33,470 bases of DNA, from the NCBI GenBank assembly GCA_017625675.1, contig JAGAKK010000018.1, positions 1-33,470 of the forward strand, given 5' to 3'. Made by a program: the position numbers and the translations under genes. Numbering within the stretch: the stretch's first letter is position 1; the number at the start of each line of letters is the position of its first letter. The DNA is from Clostridia bacterium (GTDB lineage: Bacteria; Bacillota; Clostridia; UBA1212). Below the pieces are notes generated by a model. That model saw nothing but the letters and a program-made list of their open reading frames with translations. It was not told the origin of the DNA and ran no database searches. Below, one piece after another: positions 17,465-25,823 of this stretch.

Positions 17465-17523
17465 AAAAAATAATCCTTCAACGAGCAAACTTACAATCAT
17501 GCTCCGTTAAAGGATTATTTTTT
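17465..17523 (-). terminator. terminator of the secreted-protein gene
   Basis: AAAAAATAATCCTT (17465-17478) and its complement near 17510-17523 pair, with extra pairing inside (AACG, AGCA) around a loop. It begins about 20 bp after the 17546 stop codon and ends in TTTTTT on the minus strand. Confidence 0.75.
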
Positions 17524-17545
17524 AATATTTATTTACTGATACCTT

Positions 17546-18376
17546 TCATTCCTCAGAAGCCTCAGTAACGCTTTCTTTCCGTTTCTTTTTCGTAACAAGC
17601 TCCACCGTTAAAAGCACACCTGCAGCTACTACAAAAACAGCCACCCAAATCGCAATTATTTTTGGCATTTTCTCTTCAAGCTCTTTTTTTTGCTTCTCCC
17701 GCTCCTCCTCTGTTACCTTGCGCTGTTCCTCTTTTGCAATTTCACGGAACTCTTCCACCGTATTCACGTTGACAGTATGATCTTTGTCGTAAGTATCAGT
17801 CCACAACACGTATTTTCCTTCAGATGTTTCGCAAGCAACAGCCTTAACAGAGAAATACGGATCGAAAGTTGAAAAATATTCAGCCCTTGTCACAGTAAGG
17901 TTTCTTCCATCCTTTGTCGTAATCACAGATGAATGCTTAAAAAGAGGTGCAACGTATTTCTCCGGCTCTACTTCCGAAAGCACGGCCAGCGGTTTTTCTT
18001 CCCTATAGTCTACGTAGCCCCAATAAAACTTTCCGTTGCCATCCGAAAACCAAAAAATCGGTACTTCATCAATGCCGGTATATTCATTCAATTTGTCAAC
18101 ATACTCACTGGTTACACCGTATTCACGAAAATACAAAACATCGTCAACGTTCTCTTTCAAGGATTTAAAAATTTCCTTTGTATCACCTTGTTTTTCGGCA
18201 TCACCGATAAAAGAATAGTTTTCATAATCCAAAAGTACTTTAGTTTTTTCATCACCTGAAGAACTTTTACCGAGAACATCCGCTAAAGTCTCCTGTCCTT
18301 CTGCATTTGAAACAGCAGTAAAACCGGAACAAATGATTAACATAAAAGCAATCAACACCAACGAAAACTTTTTCAT
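17546..18376 (-). CDS. secreted, C-terminally membrane-anchored protein of unknown function
   Basis: A 276-residue protein I do not recognise. It has a signal peptide (about 1-25, LVLIAFMLIICSGFTAVSNA), an extracellular region of about 190 residues with repeated charged/aromatic stretches (EKYVAPLFKHSSV, EYFSTFDPYFS), and an E/K-rich coiled-coil-like segment (about 205-235, EEQRKVTEEEREKQKKELEE). A single membrane helix (about 238-260, IWVAVFVVAAGVLLTVELV) and a short basic/acidic cytoplasmic tail end the protein. This gives an outside-facing domain on a stalk. It has its own promoter and terminator, so it is a single-gene unit; its only neighbours are mfd upstream and the glycan operon downstream, and neither points to a role. 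Confidence 0.8.
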   Translation of the reverse strand: MKKFSLVLIAFMLIICSGFTAVSNAEGQETLADVLGKSSSGDEKTKVLLDYENYSFIGDAEKQGDTKEIFKSLKENVDDVLYFREYGVTSEYVDKLNEYTGIDEVPIFWFSDGNGKFYWGYVDYREEKPLAVLSEVEPEKYVAPLFKHSSVITTKDGRNLTVTRAEYFSTFDPYFSVKAVACETSEGKYVLWTDTYDKDHTVNVNTVEEFREIAKEEQRKVTEEEREKQKKELEEKMPKIIAIWVAVFVVAAGVLLTVELVTKKKRKESVTEASEE

Positions 18377-18428
18377 AACACCGCTCCTTTTCTATACATA
18401 TTACACCTACTGTTATGAATTTAAAATT

Positions 18429-18458
18429 ATTATAATCTACAAAAATAACAAAAGTCAA
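18429..18458 (-). promoter_or_regulatory. sigma-A promoter of the secreted-protein gene
   Basis: TTGACT (18458-18453), an 18-bp spacer and TATAAT (18434-18429) on the minus strand, about 50 bp before the start codon. AAAGGAG is the ribosome site. Confidence 0.7.
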
Positions 18459-18497
18459 ACAAAGTTTTCGTCCTGCAGGAGAGGTTACATTTTTATA

Positions 18498-21400
18498 TCA
18501 TTTGCCTATAATCGTTACCAGAAGCTCCTCAAGCTCCTTTAAAATCAGTTCAGGATTCGTTGCCGCCTTTGGTGTTGACAATTTAAAGGACAGCGCTGCC
18601 TTGGTGCCGCCTGCGTTTATCGTAAGCCGCCTTTTGTATTTTTCCTCTGCGACCTGTTGGCTTTTTGTGTAGACCGCACTGAACTCCTTCATTGACGAGA
18701 TAACGAGTTCAAAAGAATCCCCGTGCTGAATTATTGACGATACGCTGCACTTTGCCGCCAAGGCTCTTATCTTCGACACGTGCATAAGATTTATCACGTT
18801 CTGAGGCACGTCGCCGCCGAAACGGTCAATCAGCTCGTCTGTAAGGTCTGTAATATCATTGTCGTCACGGACCCGGGCCACCTTCCTGTAGATATCAAGC
18901 CTTGTGTTAAGGTCATTTATATATTCCTCAGGGATAAAGGAGCTCACGTTGAACTCCACGTTAATGATGACCTCTTCCTTTATAAGGCCGCCCTGCTCCT
19001 CCGTGACAATTTCCGACAAAAGCTTGCAATACATATCATAGCCCACCGCCGCCAATTGGCCGTGCTGTTTTTCGCCCAGCACACTGCCGGCACCTCTTAT
19101 TTCAAGGTCGCGAAGAGCGATTTTAAAGCCCGAACCAAACTCCGTAAACTCCTTTATCGCCTGAAGCCTCTTGTCAGCATCCTCGCTGAGACGAACGTCG
19201 TGAGGAAAGGTAATATACGCGTATGCTCTTCTGTCCGAACGTCCTACGCGCCCTCTTATCTGGTAAAGCTGGGCAAGGCCGAGACGATGGCCGTTTTCCA
19301 CGATAATGGTGTTTGCATTTGGAAGATCAAGCCCTGACTCAATTATCGTAGTACAGAGAAGCACGTCGTACTCCCCTTTTACAAAGTCATTCATTACCGT
19401 TTCAAGCTCTCTTTCAGGCATCTGGCCGTGAGCCACGCCAATACGAGCCTCCGGAACAAGCTCTGACAGTGCAATCCGCTTTTCCACTATACGCTGCACG
19501 CTGTTAAAAAGGTAAAAAACCTGTCCGTGGCGCGCCATTTCCCTGTAAATCGCATTTTTTATAACCTCAGTATTCATTTCAATAACAAAGGTCTGGACGG
19601 GACTCCTGCTCTTGGGAGGCTCCGTAAGAAGACTTATATCACGGATTCCCGAAAGAGACATGTGAAGGGTCCTCGGAATCGGCGTTGCCGATAACGTGAG
19701 AATATCCGTACCGGGCCACTTCATTTTGAGTTTTTCCTTTTGCATTACCCCGAAACGCTGTTCCTCGTCAATGATTATCAGGCCAAGATTGTTAAAAACA
19801 GCCTTTTTTTGCAGTATGCTGTGAGTGCCGATAATGATGTCGATTTTGCCTCTTGTAACGTCAGAAAGCACCTGTTCACGCTCCTTGGGAGATCTGAAAC
19901 GGCAAATGTAGTCCACGTTAACCGGATACCCCGAAAAACGCCTTGAAATGTTGTTGTAATGCTGCTGAGCAAGCACCGTTGTAGGCACGAGAAATGCCAC
20001 CTGCTTGCCGTCAAGAACCGCCTTGAACGCAGCCCTTACCGCCACCTCCGTCTTTCCGAAGCCCACGTCACCGCAAAGAAGCCTGTCCATTGGCATAGGA
20101 CTTTCCATATCCGCCTTTATTTCCTCAACGCATTTCAGCTGGTCATCCGTGGGTTCATAATCAAAAGCGTCCTCAAACTCCCTTTGCCACGTGCTGTCCG
20201 AGGAGTACGCAAAGCCTGTAAGCTTTGACCTTCTTGCATAGAGCTCCGCCAGTTCCTTTACGTATTCCCGCAGTGAATCCTTCACCTTCTGCTTTGATTT
20301 AGCCCAATCCTTGCTGCCCAGGGTGTTAAGCTTAGGCGCCGCTCCCTCAGAGCCTATAAATTTGTGTATCGTGTCAATCTGGTAGGAAGGGAGGTACAAA
20401 ACGCCGTCCTCTGCGTAATTAATAACGATGTAGTCCTTCAGCACGCCCTCAACGCTTATGCTCTTAAAGCCGTTAAAACGGCCTATTCCGTGCACGTCAT
20501 GTACCACAAGGTCCCCAGGCTTTATATCCGCAAAGGTCTCAATATCAGACTCTCTTTTTGACTTGGCCTTTTTCGCTGCCGCCTTTGACGTAAAGCCTGC
20601 GTCACCCATTACCGCCATTCCAAGCTCCGGAATTTCAAAGCTTCCTGAAAGATTTCCCACGATAATGCTGTAGCCAAGGCCTGCCCCCCGATCCTCCACA
20701 AGGTCACGAAGCCTCTCAGCCTTTCCCTTGCTTCCCGCAAGGAGACAAACAGAGTATTTTTCCTTTTTCCAACGATCAAAAAGCTCGTCAATTATCCTTA
20801 AATTGCCCCCCGGGTCGCCCACAGTTTTAACCTCAAGGGACAGTCCCTTCTCTTCCGGAGGACAGTAGTTTTCAAGACTTACACAGACGTACTTATCAAG
20901 TTTTTCAGAAAGCTCCTCCGGAGACATATAAAGATTGTACAGCGGCTCCAGAACACCTATGGTGCGGTCAATGGACTCACATACTTTTACGTGTTCATCA
21001 ATCACCGTTTCCGCCGTCCTCATCACGCTTTCGGGCTCTTCCACAAAAACAACCGGCTCATTTACGTAGTCAAGGGCAGAAAACTCCCTTCCGATGATAA
21101 ACGGAATATACCTGTCCTCTCCCGGAAAGTCAAGACCTGCTCTTATGCTCTCAATGTCCGCCCGTATTTTTTCCCCTATCTGTTTCTTTTCCGCAAGGCT
21201 CTCTATTCCCGAAAGCTTTTCTTCAAGGGACTGTTCAATACGAAGGCATACATCCTCCCTGCTTTCAGAGGACGAGCTCATACTCTTCTCGCTGTCTGCA
21301 AGTATCTCAACACTTTCGGCATAGTCAACGGTTCGCTGTGTCATTATGTCAAACACACGGACAGAATCTATTTCATCTCCGTAAAACTCGATACGGTAAG

Positions 21401-21980
21401 GATTTTCTGAAGACGTAGGAAAAATATCCACCACGTCGCCTCTCACCGCAAATTGCCTCTTGCCGTCAATGATATTTACCCTTGCATAACCGATTGCCGA
21501 CAAATTATCCGCAAGCTCAAACGGCTCGATAATATCCCCCGTTGAAAATTTAAGGCTTCCGTATGCCGCAGTCTTGGGCGCAGGCATAAACTGCATCAGA
21601 GTTTCAACAGAGAGCACCAACACACTGTAGTCACCCTCTGCAAGCTTTTTAATTACCTCCATACGGCGGTACTCAGTTTCGCTGCTCTTTGCAAGGGCAT
21701 CGTAAAACATATACTCTGAATGCTCAAGGTACAGGCTCTTTCCGCCTGACAGAAAATTAAAGTCGCCATGGGCTCTTCTTGCCGCATAATCATTTGGGGC
21801 AACGTAAACCATTTTCTTTTCGGGCGCACTTATTGAAAGGGCCGCAAACGACACGTAGGCCGCCCCTGCATTTTCCACACCTTTAAGAGTTAATTTCCCT
21901 TGTTTCTTAACAAGCTCCTCCCTAAGGGTTTCAAAACCTTTCCATTTTTTTATATTCAGAAGAATATCTTTAACAGTCAC
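18498..21980 (-). CDS. mfd: transcription-repair coupling factor
   Basis: Mfd binds RNA polymerase stalled at DNA damage, removes it by ATP-driven translocation and recruits UvrA. The 1160 residues have the full domain order. The N-terminal UvrB-homology modules (1-330) are followed by the RNA-polymerase-interaction (CarD-like) domain near 480-555 (KPGDLVVHDVHGIGRFNGF). The RecG-like translocase has LLCGDVGFGKTEVAVRAA (Walker A), IIDEEQRFG (Walker B), TATPIPRTL and QIRGRVGRSDR, and a C-terminal D7 domain ends the protein. The start is GTG at 21980, preceded by GGAGGA inside pth and overlapping the pth stop as GTGA, so translation is coupled. The pth-mfd pair is conserved in Firmicutes. Confidence 0.96.
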   Translation of the reverse strand: MTVKDILLNIKKWKGFETLREELVKKQGKLTLKGVENAGAAYVSFAALSISAPEKKMVYVAPNDYAARRAHGDFNFLSGGKSLYLEHSEYMFYDALAKSSETEYRRMEVIKKLAEGDYSVLVLSVETLMQFMPAPKTAAYGSLKFSTGDIIEPFELADNLSAIGYARVNIIDGKRQFAVRGDVVDIFPTSSENPYRIEFYGDEIDSVRVFDIMTQRTVDYAESVEILADSEKSMSSSSESREDVCLRIEQSLEEKLSGIESLAEKKQIGEKIRADIESIRAGLDFPGEDRYIPFIIGREFSALDYVNEPVVFVEEPESVMRTAETVIDEHVKVCESIDRTIGVLEPLYNLYMSPEELSEKLDKYVCVSLENYCPPEEKGLSLEVKTVGDPGGNLRIIDELFDRWKKEKYSVCLLAGSKGKAERLRDLVEDRGAGLGYSIIVGNLSGSFEIPELGMAVMGDAGFTSKAAAKKAKSKRESDIETFADIKPGDLVVHDVHGIGRFNGFKSISVEGVLKDYIVINYAEDGVLYLPSYQIDTIHKFIGSEGAAPKLNTLGSKDWAKSKQKVKDSLREYVKELAELYARRSKLTGFAYSSDSTWQREFEDAFDYEPTDDQLKCVEEIKADMESPMPMDRLLCGDVGFGKTEVAVRAAFKAVLDGKQVAFLVPTTVLAQQHYNNISRRFSGYPVNVDYICRFRSPKEREQVLSDVTRGKIDIIIGTHSILQKKAVFNNLGLIIIDEEQRFGVMQKEKLKMKWPGTDILTLSATPIPRTLHMSLSGIRDISLLTEPPKSRSPVQTFVIEMNTEVIKNAIYREMARHGQVFYLFNSVQRIVEKRIALSELVPEARIGVAHGQMPERELETVMNDFVKGEYDVLLCTTIIESGLDLPNANTIIVENGHRLGLAQLYQIRGRVGRSDRRAYAYITFPHDVRLSEDADKRLQAIKEFTEFGSGFKIALRDLEIRGAGSVLGEKQHGQLAAVGYDMYCKLLSEIVTEEQGGLIKEEVIINVEFNVSSFIPEEYINDLNTRLDIYRKVARVRDDNDITDLTDELIDRFGGDVPQNVINLMHVSKIRALAAKCSVSSIIQHGDSFELVISSMKEFSAVYTKSQQVAEEKYKRRLTINAGGTKAALSFKLSTPKAATNPELILKELEELLVTIIGK

Positions 21981-22612
21981 TTTGAATTTCCTCCGGCCTT
22001 TCCGTTAAAGCGGTTCATCGCCTTGTCCGTGCCCTCTCCTATAATGGAAACAACAGCCTCCGCCGCCCTTTCAAAAGCGGGCTTCATCACGTTTTTCATA
22101 TCATTATCGTCAAAATGCCCCAACACAAACTTCACCATATCCATAAACTCAGGGCGCTTACCAATGCCCACACGCACCCTTGGAAATTTGTCGCTGTCAG
22201 TATATTGCAATATGGACTTCATTCCGTTATGGGTCCCTGCGCTGCCGTTTGGCCTTACACGAATAGCTCCCATGTCAATGTCAGTATCATCGTAAATTAC
22301 GATAAGGTGATCTTCCTTCACTTTAAACCAGCTCATTGCCGCCGAAATCGACTCTCCGCTGTTGTTCATATAAGTTTCAGGCTTCAGAAGCACCAGTCGT
22401 CTTGCCTGCCCGTTAATAACGTATCTTCCGTCACCGTACACACCTTTAAACTTTTTCTTCCCTATCTCAATGCCTGTCCTCTCCGACAACGCATCCAGCG
22501 CCAAAAATCCGCAGTTATGCCTTGTAGTTTCATATTCAGGCCCCGGATTTCCAAGTCCTGCAACAATCCATATTTCTTCATTATTCCCTTTATCTTTTTT
22601 CTTAAAAAACAT
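21977..22612 (-). CDS. pth: peptidyl-tRNA hydrolase
   Basis: Pth cleaves peptidyl-tRNAs released from stalled ribosomes so the tRNA can be reused; it is cytoplasmic and essential in most bacteria. The 211 residues hold GLGNPGPEYETTRHNCGF (catalytic His in RHN), KPETYMNNSGES (peptide-binding Asn), IYDDTDIDMG and GSAGTHNGMKSI. A lysine-rich 13-residue extension (MFFKKKDKGNNEE) precedes the usual start, a minor oddity. It is first in the pth-mfd operon, and overlaps mfd by 4 bp. Confidence 0.96.
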   Translation of the reverse strand: MFFKKKDKGNNEEIWIVAGLGNPGPEYETTRHNCGFLALDALSERTGIEIGKKKFKGVYGDGRYVINGQARRLVLLKPETYMNNSGESISAAMSWFKVKEDHLIVIYDDTDIDMGAIRVRPNGSAGTHNGMKSILQYTDSDKFPRVRVGIGKRPEFMDMVKFVLGHFDDNDMKNVMKPAFERAAEAVVSIIGEGTDKAMNRFNGKAGGNSK

Positions 22613-22705
22613 AGTATTTTCCCTTTCTCAATACAACGACCAAAAGCACGAAACCCAGGCTCTATAGGGGGTATCGTGCACACAAACCATATTCACTTCC
22701 CCACA

Positions 22706-22734
22706 ATTATACACAACCGCCGCCCCCTTGTCAA
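22706..22734 (-). promoter_or_regulatory. consensus sigma-A promoter of pth-mfd
   Basis: TTGACA (22734-22729), a 17-bp spacer and TATAAT (22711-22706) on the minus strand: both hexamers match consensus exactly. Start near 22699 gives an 87-nt leader to pth, in which I see no strong hairpin. Confidence 0.9.
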
Positions 22735-22783
22735 TTTAAGTCAACAACTCAATCCGGGCTATCAATTCGATTTGACCCATCGA

Positions 22784-22949
22784 CTTGCTTTGAGTCTTCT
22801 CAGTCTTGTTTTGAGTCATCTCTCAGTCTTGTTTTGAGTCAGTGACCTGCCCCCTGACTCAGTCAAAAAAACGCCTTATTTATCAACTTTTTGGATTTTT
22901 GAGGGGCACTTTGGTTCCGCTTTGAGTCAGGGGGCAGGTCACTGACTCA
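22784..22949. repeat. composite repeat cluster with copies C and D and GAGTC tandem units
   Basis: From left to right: a degenerate unit CTTGCTTTGAGTC (22784-22796); CTCAGTCTTGTTTTGAGTCA twice (22799-22818, 22822-22841, 23-bp period); copy C, TGAGTCAG...CTGACTCA (22835-22861), whose loop reads TGACCTGCCCC; a 61-bp spacer with GGGGCACTTTGG-like sequence; and copy D (22923-22949), the inverse of copy C. The pair C/D thus forms an inverted repeat that could fold into a long stem. The whole 22735-22992 gap has no gene I can see. Confidence 0.8.
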
Positions 22950-22992
22950 TTGTATTTTTTGCATTAAGATTGACAATAATATCAAAAAAAGA

Positions 22993-23019
22993 GAGCCACA
23001 GCGTCTGACGCCGTGGCTC
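22993..23019 (-). terminator. terminator for the MATE transcript, beyond the small gene
   Basis: GAGCCAC (22993-22999) pairs with GTGGCTC (23013-23019), with GCG/CGC pairing inside. On the minus strand it is followed by TCTTTTTTT, the correct orientation to end the MATE transcript. It lies in the 5' leader of the plus-strand small gene, about 23 bp before that start codon. Confidence 0.6.
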
Positions 23020-23041
23020 AAAGAAAAGGAGAACCTTTATT

Positions 23042-23299
23042 ATGAGCAAAAAATTATTTTACCAAGAAGATGACTATTTTGAGGAATTTCCGCCCTATGA
23101 CAATGACAAGGAAGAATTCGGCGGAGACGATTATTTTGAGAGTATCGCCTCTTACAACGAGTGCACCGGCCTTATCCCCAACGGCATTGCCGACGATTTT
23201 CAGGGCGAGTCCTACAACGACCTATATTCAAACATACACCAGCCCAAGGGTCAGGACCCCGAAAAAACAGAGGCACCGCAAAAAGAGGTCAAGCAGTAA
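23042..23299 (+). CDS. small acidic protein of unknown function
   Basis: An 85-residue soluble protein rich in Asp, Glu, Tyr and Phe at its start (EDDYFEEFPPYDND, GGDDYFES). It also has NECTGLIPNGIADDF, which resembles a CTGLIP motif I associate with short uncharacterised clostridial proteins. There is no signal peptide or membrane segment. The ribosome site AAGGAG is nine bases before the ATG. Its last 11 bases overlap the end of the convergent MATE gene, so MATE transcripts run antisense across it to the hairpin at 22993-23019. No convincing promoter was found upstream. I cannot propose a function. Confidence 0.75.
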   Translation: MSKKLFYQEDDYFEEFPPYDNDKEEFGGDDYFESIASYNECTGLIPNGIADDFQGESYNDLYSNIHQPKGQDPEKTEAPQKEVKQ

Positions 23300-24635
23300 A
23301 CCGGTCGGACTTCCTTATCTGAAAGAAAATATACACGCCAACGCAGATAATGACGGAAACCAAAGAACCTAACGGAGAGGCAAGGCCCATAGGGAACAGA
23401 GTTTCCGGGGCAAACCGCTTTGCGGCAAAATACGCCCCGGGAATCCTTGCCAGAACAATTGACGCAACGTTGTGCACAAAAGACACCATTGACATTGCAT
23501 AAGCGCAGAAATAACCGCTGAAACAAAAGTGAATTCCTGCAGGCAAGCAGTCCCATACGTAAGACCGCAGGTATTGTCCGCCGTACTCAATTACAGCAGG
23601 CTCGTTTGTAAAAAGCCCCACCAAAGGCTCCGCAGTAAACTGACACACCACCGCCGCCAGAAGCCCAAAGCCTGCGGTAATAAACACACCGTACCAAAGA
23701 ACCTTTTTTGCCCTGTGGTGCAATTTCGCCCCCACGTTCTGGGCGCAAAGGGCAGACACCGTAGAAAGCATCGTTGACGGCACCAGAAAAAGCATGCCGA
23801 TAATTTTTTCAGTTATTCCTACAGCCGCGGCAATATCCGGCCCGTAACTATTGGCAATGGCCGTTATTATAAGAAACGAAACTTGTATAAAGGAATCCTG
23901 GGCGCACACCGGCAAGCCGATCTTTAAAATGTCACCCATCATTCTCTTCTCAGGTATCAGATCCCCTTTCGACACCTTCACACCCATTTTCCTGACCTTA
24001 ATGGCAATCAGCGCAATAATTACGCTCAAGGTCTGTGAAATCACCGTGCCCAGTGCAGCCCCCGCCGCCTTCATATCAAGCACGCCAATAAAAACAATAT
24101 CCAGCGCAACGTTCGTTATGCAGGCAATGGCAATGAAATACATCGGACTTTTGGAATCTCCAAGCCCCCTGAAAATCGAACTTATAATATTGTAGGCAAC
24201 AATAAATGGCACCCCGGCAAAGCAAATAATCAAATAGAGCGTCGTCTGATAAACGGACTCCTGAGGGGTCTGCATAACGTTCACAATAGGTTTTGTAAAC
24301 AAAATAAGCAATGCCGTAAGCAAAAGCGCTACCCCAATAAAAAGGGTCACAGTATTTCCGATAGCCTTCGCTACACGCTTCTTCTCCCCTGCTCCCAAGG
24401 AACGGCTGATAATAACCGTAGAGCCCATGGCAAGGCCAACCACCACGACAGTCACCATGTGCATCACCTGGCTGCCGGAGGATACTGCCGCAGTAACCGC
24501 AGAGCCGTTAAATTGGCCTACGATAAACATATCCGCCAGCCCGTACAGCGTCTGCAACAGGTAAGACAGCAAATAAGGCCCGGAAAATATTGCAATATTT
24601 TTTAAAACGCTACCTTTTGTGAAATCATTCTGCAT
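23289..24635 (-). CDS. MATE-family multidrug/Na+ (or H+) antiporter
   Basis: A 448-residue membrane protein with about 12 hydrophobic helices and the MatE double repeat. The first half starts GSVLKNIAIFSGPYLLSYLL and includes LYGLADMFIVGQFNGSAVTA; the second half starts GDILKIGLPVCAQDSFIQVS. MATE proteins export organic cations and drugs in exchange for Na+ or H+; the substrate is not predictable. The length is normal. A good promoter lies at 24687-24715. It converges on and overlaps the 85-residue gene by 11 bp. Confidence 0.92.
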   Translation of the reverse strand: MQNDFTKGSVLKNIAIFSGPYLLSYLLQTLYGLADMFIVGQFNGSAVTAAVSSGSQVMHMVTVVVVGLAMGSTVIISRSLGAGEKKRVAKAIGNTVTLFIGVALLLTALLILFTKPIVNVMQTPQESVYQTTLYLIICFAGVPFIVAYNIISSIFRGLGDSKSPMYFIAIACITNVALDIVFIGVLDMKAAGAALGTVISQTLSVIIALIAIKVRKMGVKVSKGDLIPEKRMMGDILKIGLPVCAQDSFIQVSFLIITAIANSYGPDIAAAVGITEKIIGMLFLVPSTMLSTVSALCAQNVGAKLHHRAKKVLWYGVFITAGFGLLAAVVCQFTAEPLVGLFTNEPAVIEYGGQYLRSYVWDCLPAGIHFCFSGYFCAYAMSMVSFVHNVASIVLARIPGAYFAAKRFAPETLFPMGLASPLGSLVSVIICVGVYIFFQIRKSDRFTA

Positions 24636-24686
24636 TTTATATTAAGCTTCCCTAATTATTTAATTGATAAAAAAACAACGGGAGTA

Positions 24687-24715
24687 ATAATAGCACAAAA
24701 AAATAAAAATGTAAA
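24687..24715 (-). promoter_or_regulatory. sigma-A promoter of the MATE gene
   Basis: TTTACA (24715-24710), a 17-bp spacer and TATTAT (24692-24687) on the minus strand, about 50 bp before the MATE start codon. Confidence 0.65.
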
Positions 24716-24727
24716 TTGACAATATAA

Positions 24728-24755
24728 TTGAATCAAAGAATTTTTGTGTTAAAAT
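24728..24755 (+). promoter_or_regulatory. possible promoter of the K+ channel gene
   Basis: TTGAAT (24728-24733), a 16-bp spacer and TAAAAT (24750-24755) lie about 32 bp before the channel start codon, divergent from the MATE promoter. Confidence 0.5.
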
Positions 24756-24787
24756 ATAATTAATATTTAGGAAGGATGCAAGATGAT

Positions 24788-25492
24788 ATGCGAAAAAAAA
24801 TATACCAAACAGTACACGTTTACGACAATTCCAAACTCAGCATAACATACAAATACATAATGATATTTTTTATTATACTGAGCCTTATTCCTCTTACCTC
24901 AAAAAGTGAAAATATGTTTTTTACAATCTCAGAAATGGTATGTCTCGGAGTTTTTATTATTGACTTTATGTTAAGGTGGATAACTGCGGACTACAAGTTT
25001 GGAACAGATAGCAAAAAAGCATTTATTAAATATCCTTTGAGAATAATTTCTTTCATTGATATGGTTTCAATTTTTGCCCTTTTTTGTTCTGTTTTTAACT
25101 TATTCAACAATTCTAAATTAGTCGGAATACTGACTGTTTTCAGAATCATTCGTATTCTCAGATACTCAAAAAGCGTCCGAACCATCCTCAATATATTAAA
25201 GAAATCAAAGAAACCTTTATTTGCAGTGGGCAGTTTAGCACTTGGGTACATACTGCTGTCAGCAATTATCGTTTTCAACGTAGAACCGGACTCTTTTTCC
25301 ACTTTTTTCGAAGCAATATACTGGTCTACGATTTCCCTCACCACAGTTGGTTACGGTGACATATATCCCATAACAGCCTTAGGCAGGACCGTCGCAATGC
25401 TCTCTTCTTTCTTTGGCATTGCAATAGTTGCCCTCCCCGCAGGTATCGTAACTGCCGAATATCTAAACTCAATAAAAAAAGAGGATGTATAA
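24788..25492 (+). CDS. voltage-gated-type potassium channel (6TM)
   Basis: A 234-residue ion channel with six membrane segments. The S4-like segment holds regularly spaced arginines (VFRIIRILRYSKSVRTIL, about residue 120-137). The pore loop carries the potassium selectivity filter TTVGYGD (about 184-190) between S5 and S6. The architecture is that of short prokaryotic Kv channels lacking a cytoplasmic nucleotide-binding domain. I place the start at the ATG at 24788, because the AGGAAGG at 24769-24775 abuts the in-frame ATG at 24776 and can only serve the downstream one. It is a single gene, AT-richer than its neighbours, and ends 4 bp before the shared hairpin at 25497-25524. Confidence 0.9.
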   Translation: MRKKIYQTVHVYDNSKLSITYKYIMIFFIILSLIPLTSKSENMFFTISEMVCLGVFIIDFMLRWITADYKFGTDSKKAFIKYPLRIISFIDMVSIFALFCSVFNLFNNSKLVGILTVFRIIRILRYSKSVRTILNILKKSKKPLFAVGSLALGYILLSAIIVFNVEPDSFSTFFEAIYWSTISLTTVGYGDIYPITALGRTVAMLSSFFGIAIVALPAGIVTAEYLNSIKKEDV

Positions 25493-25496
25493 AAAA

Positions 25497-25524
25497 CACG
25501 GCGGAGCAAAATCGCTCCGCCGTG
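25497..25524. terminator. strong terminator between the K+ channel and Cys-rich genes
   Basis: CACGGCGGAGC (25497-25507) and GCTCCGCCGTG (25514-25524) form an 11-bp GC-rich stem with a 6-nt loop. The TTTTTT run follows on the minus strand (25496-25491), so it mainly ends the Cys-rich gene, and probably also stops the channel transcript. Confidence 0.85.
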
Positions 25525-25545
25525 AACAGCATATACGGGCTATCA

Positions 25546-25758
25546 TTATCTTAGAACAGGCCATTTCTGCCAGTCAGAGCATTGGGCACAAGCCTGACGC
25601 TTCTGTCCCTTCCAGCCTCCGCTCAGAATTCCGCACCGGCCTTCTACCGTTCCGCTTGAAACAATAGCATATTGACCAAAATAGTCGCAATCTCTCGGAC
25701 CAATCCAAAACGCACAAGTTGCACATTGTTTCCATGTGCAGGGGTATTGTTGAGACAC
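25546..25758 (-). CDS. small cysteine-rich protein of unknown function
   Basis: A 70-residue protein with seven cysteines, including two CxxC pairs (CATC near residue 12, CAQC near 57) plus C7, C24 and C42, and a conserved-looking WQKWP end. Four or more of these could bind a zinc ion, or form disulfides. The start codon is GTG at 25758 with GGAGAGG six bases upstream. No signal peptide is visible. I believe short proteins of this pattern (CTWKQCAxCAFW, WKGQxRQA) occur in other bacteria without known role. It is downstream of the HTH-ADP-ribosylglycohydrolase gene, 65 bp apart, with no terminator seen between, so co-transcription is possible. Confidence 0.75.
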   Translation of the reverse strand: MSQQYPCTWKQCATCAFWIGPRDCDYFGQYAIVSSGTVEGRCGILSGGWKGQKRQACAQCSDWQKWPVLR

Positions 25759-25823
25759 TATTATCCTCTCCTTTATATATTGCTTTTTTTATTATAACAC
25801 ACCCGGTCCTGAAAGCACAACTG

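Noticed and set aside
22799..22841. Two 20-bp direct repeats resembling the start of a CRISPR array
   Set aside because: The spacing is only 3 bp, there are just two full copies, and no cas genes are present; they are part of the hairpin-repeat cluster.
24776..24787. The ATG at 24776 as start of the K+ channel
   Set aside because: The AGGAAGG directly abuts it and leaves no spacing; 24788 fits better.
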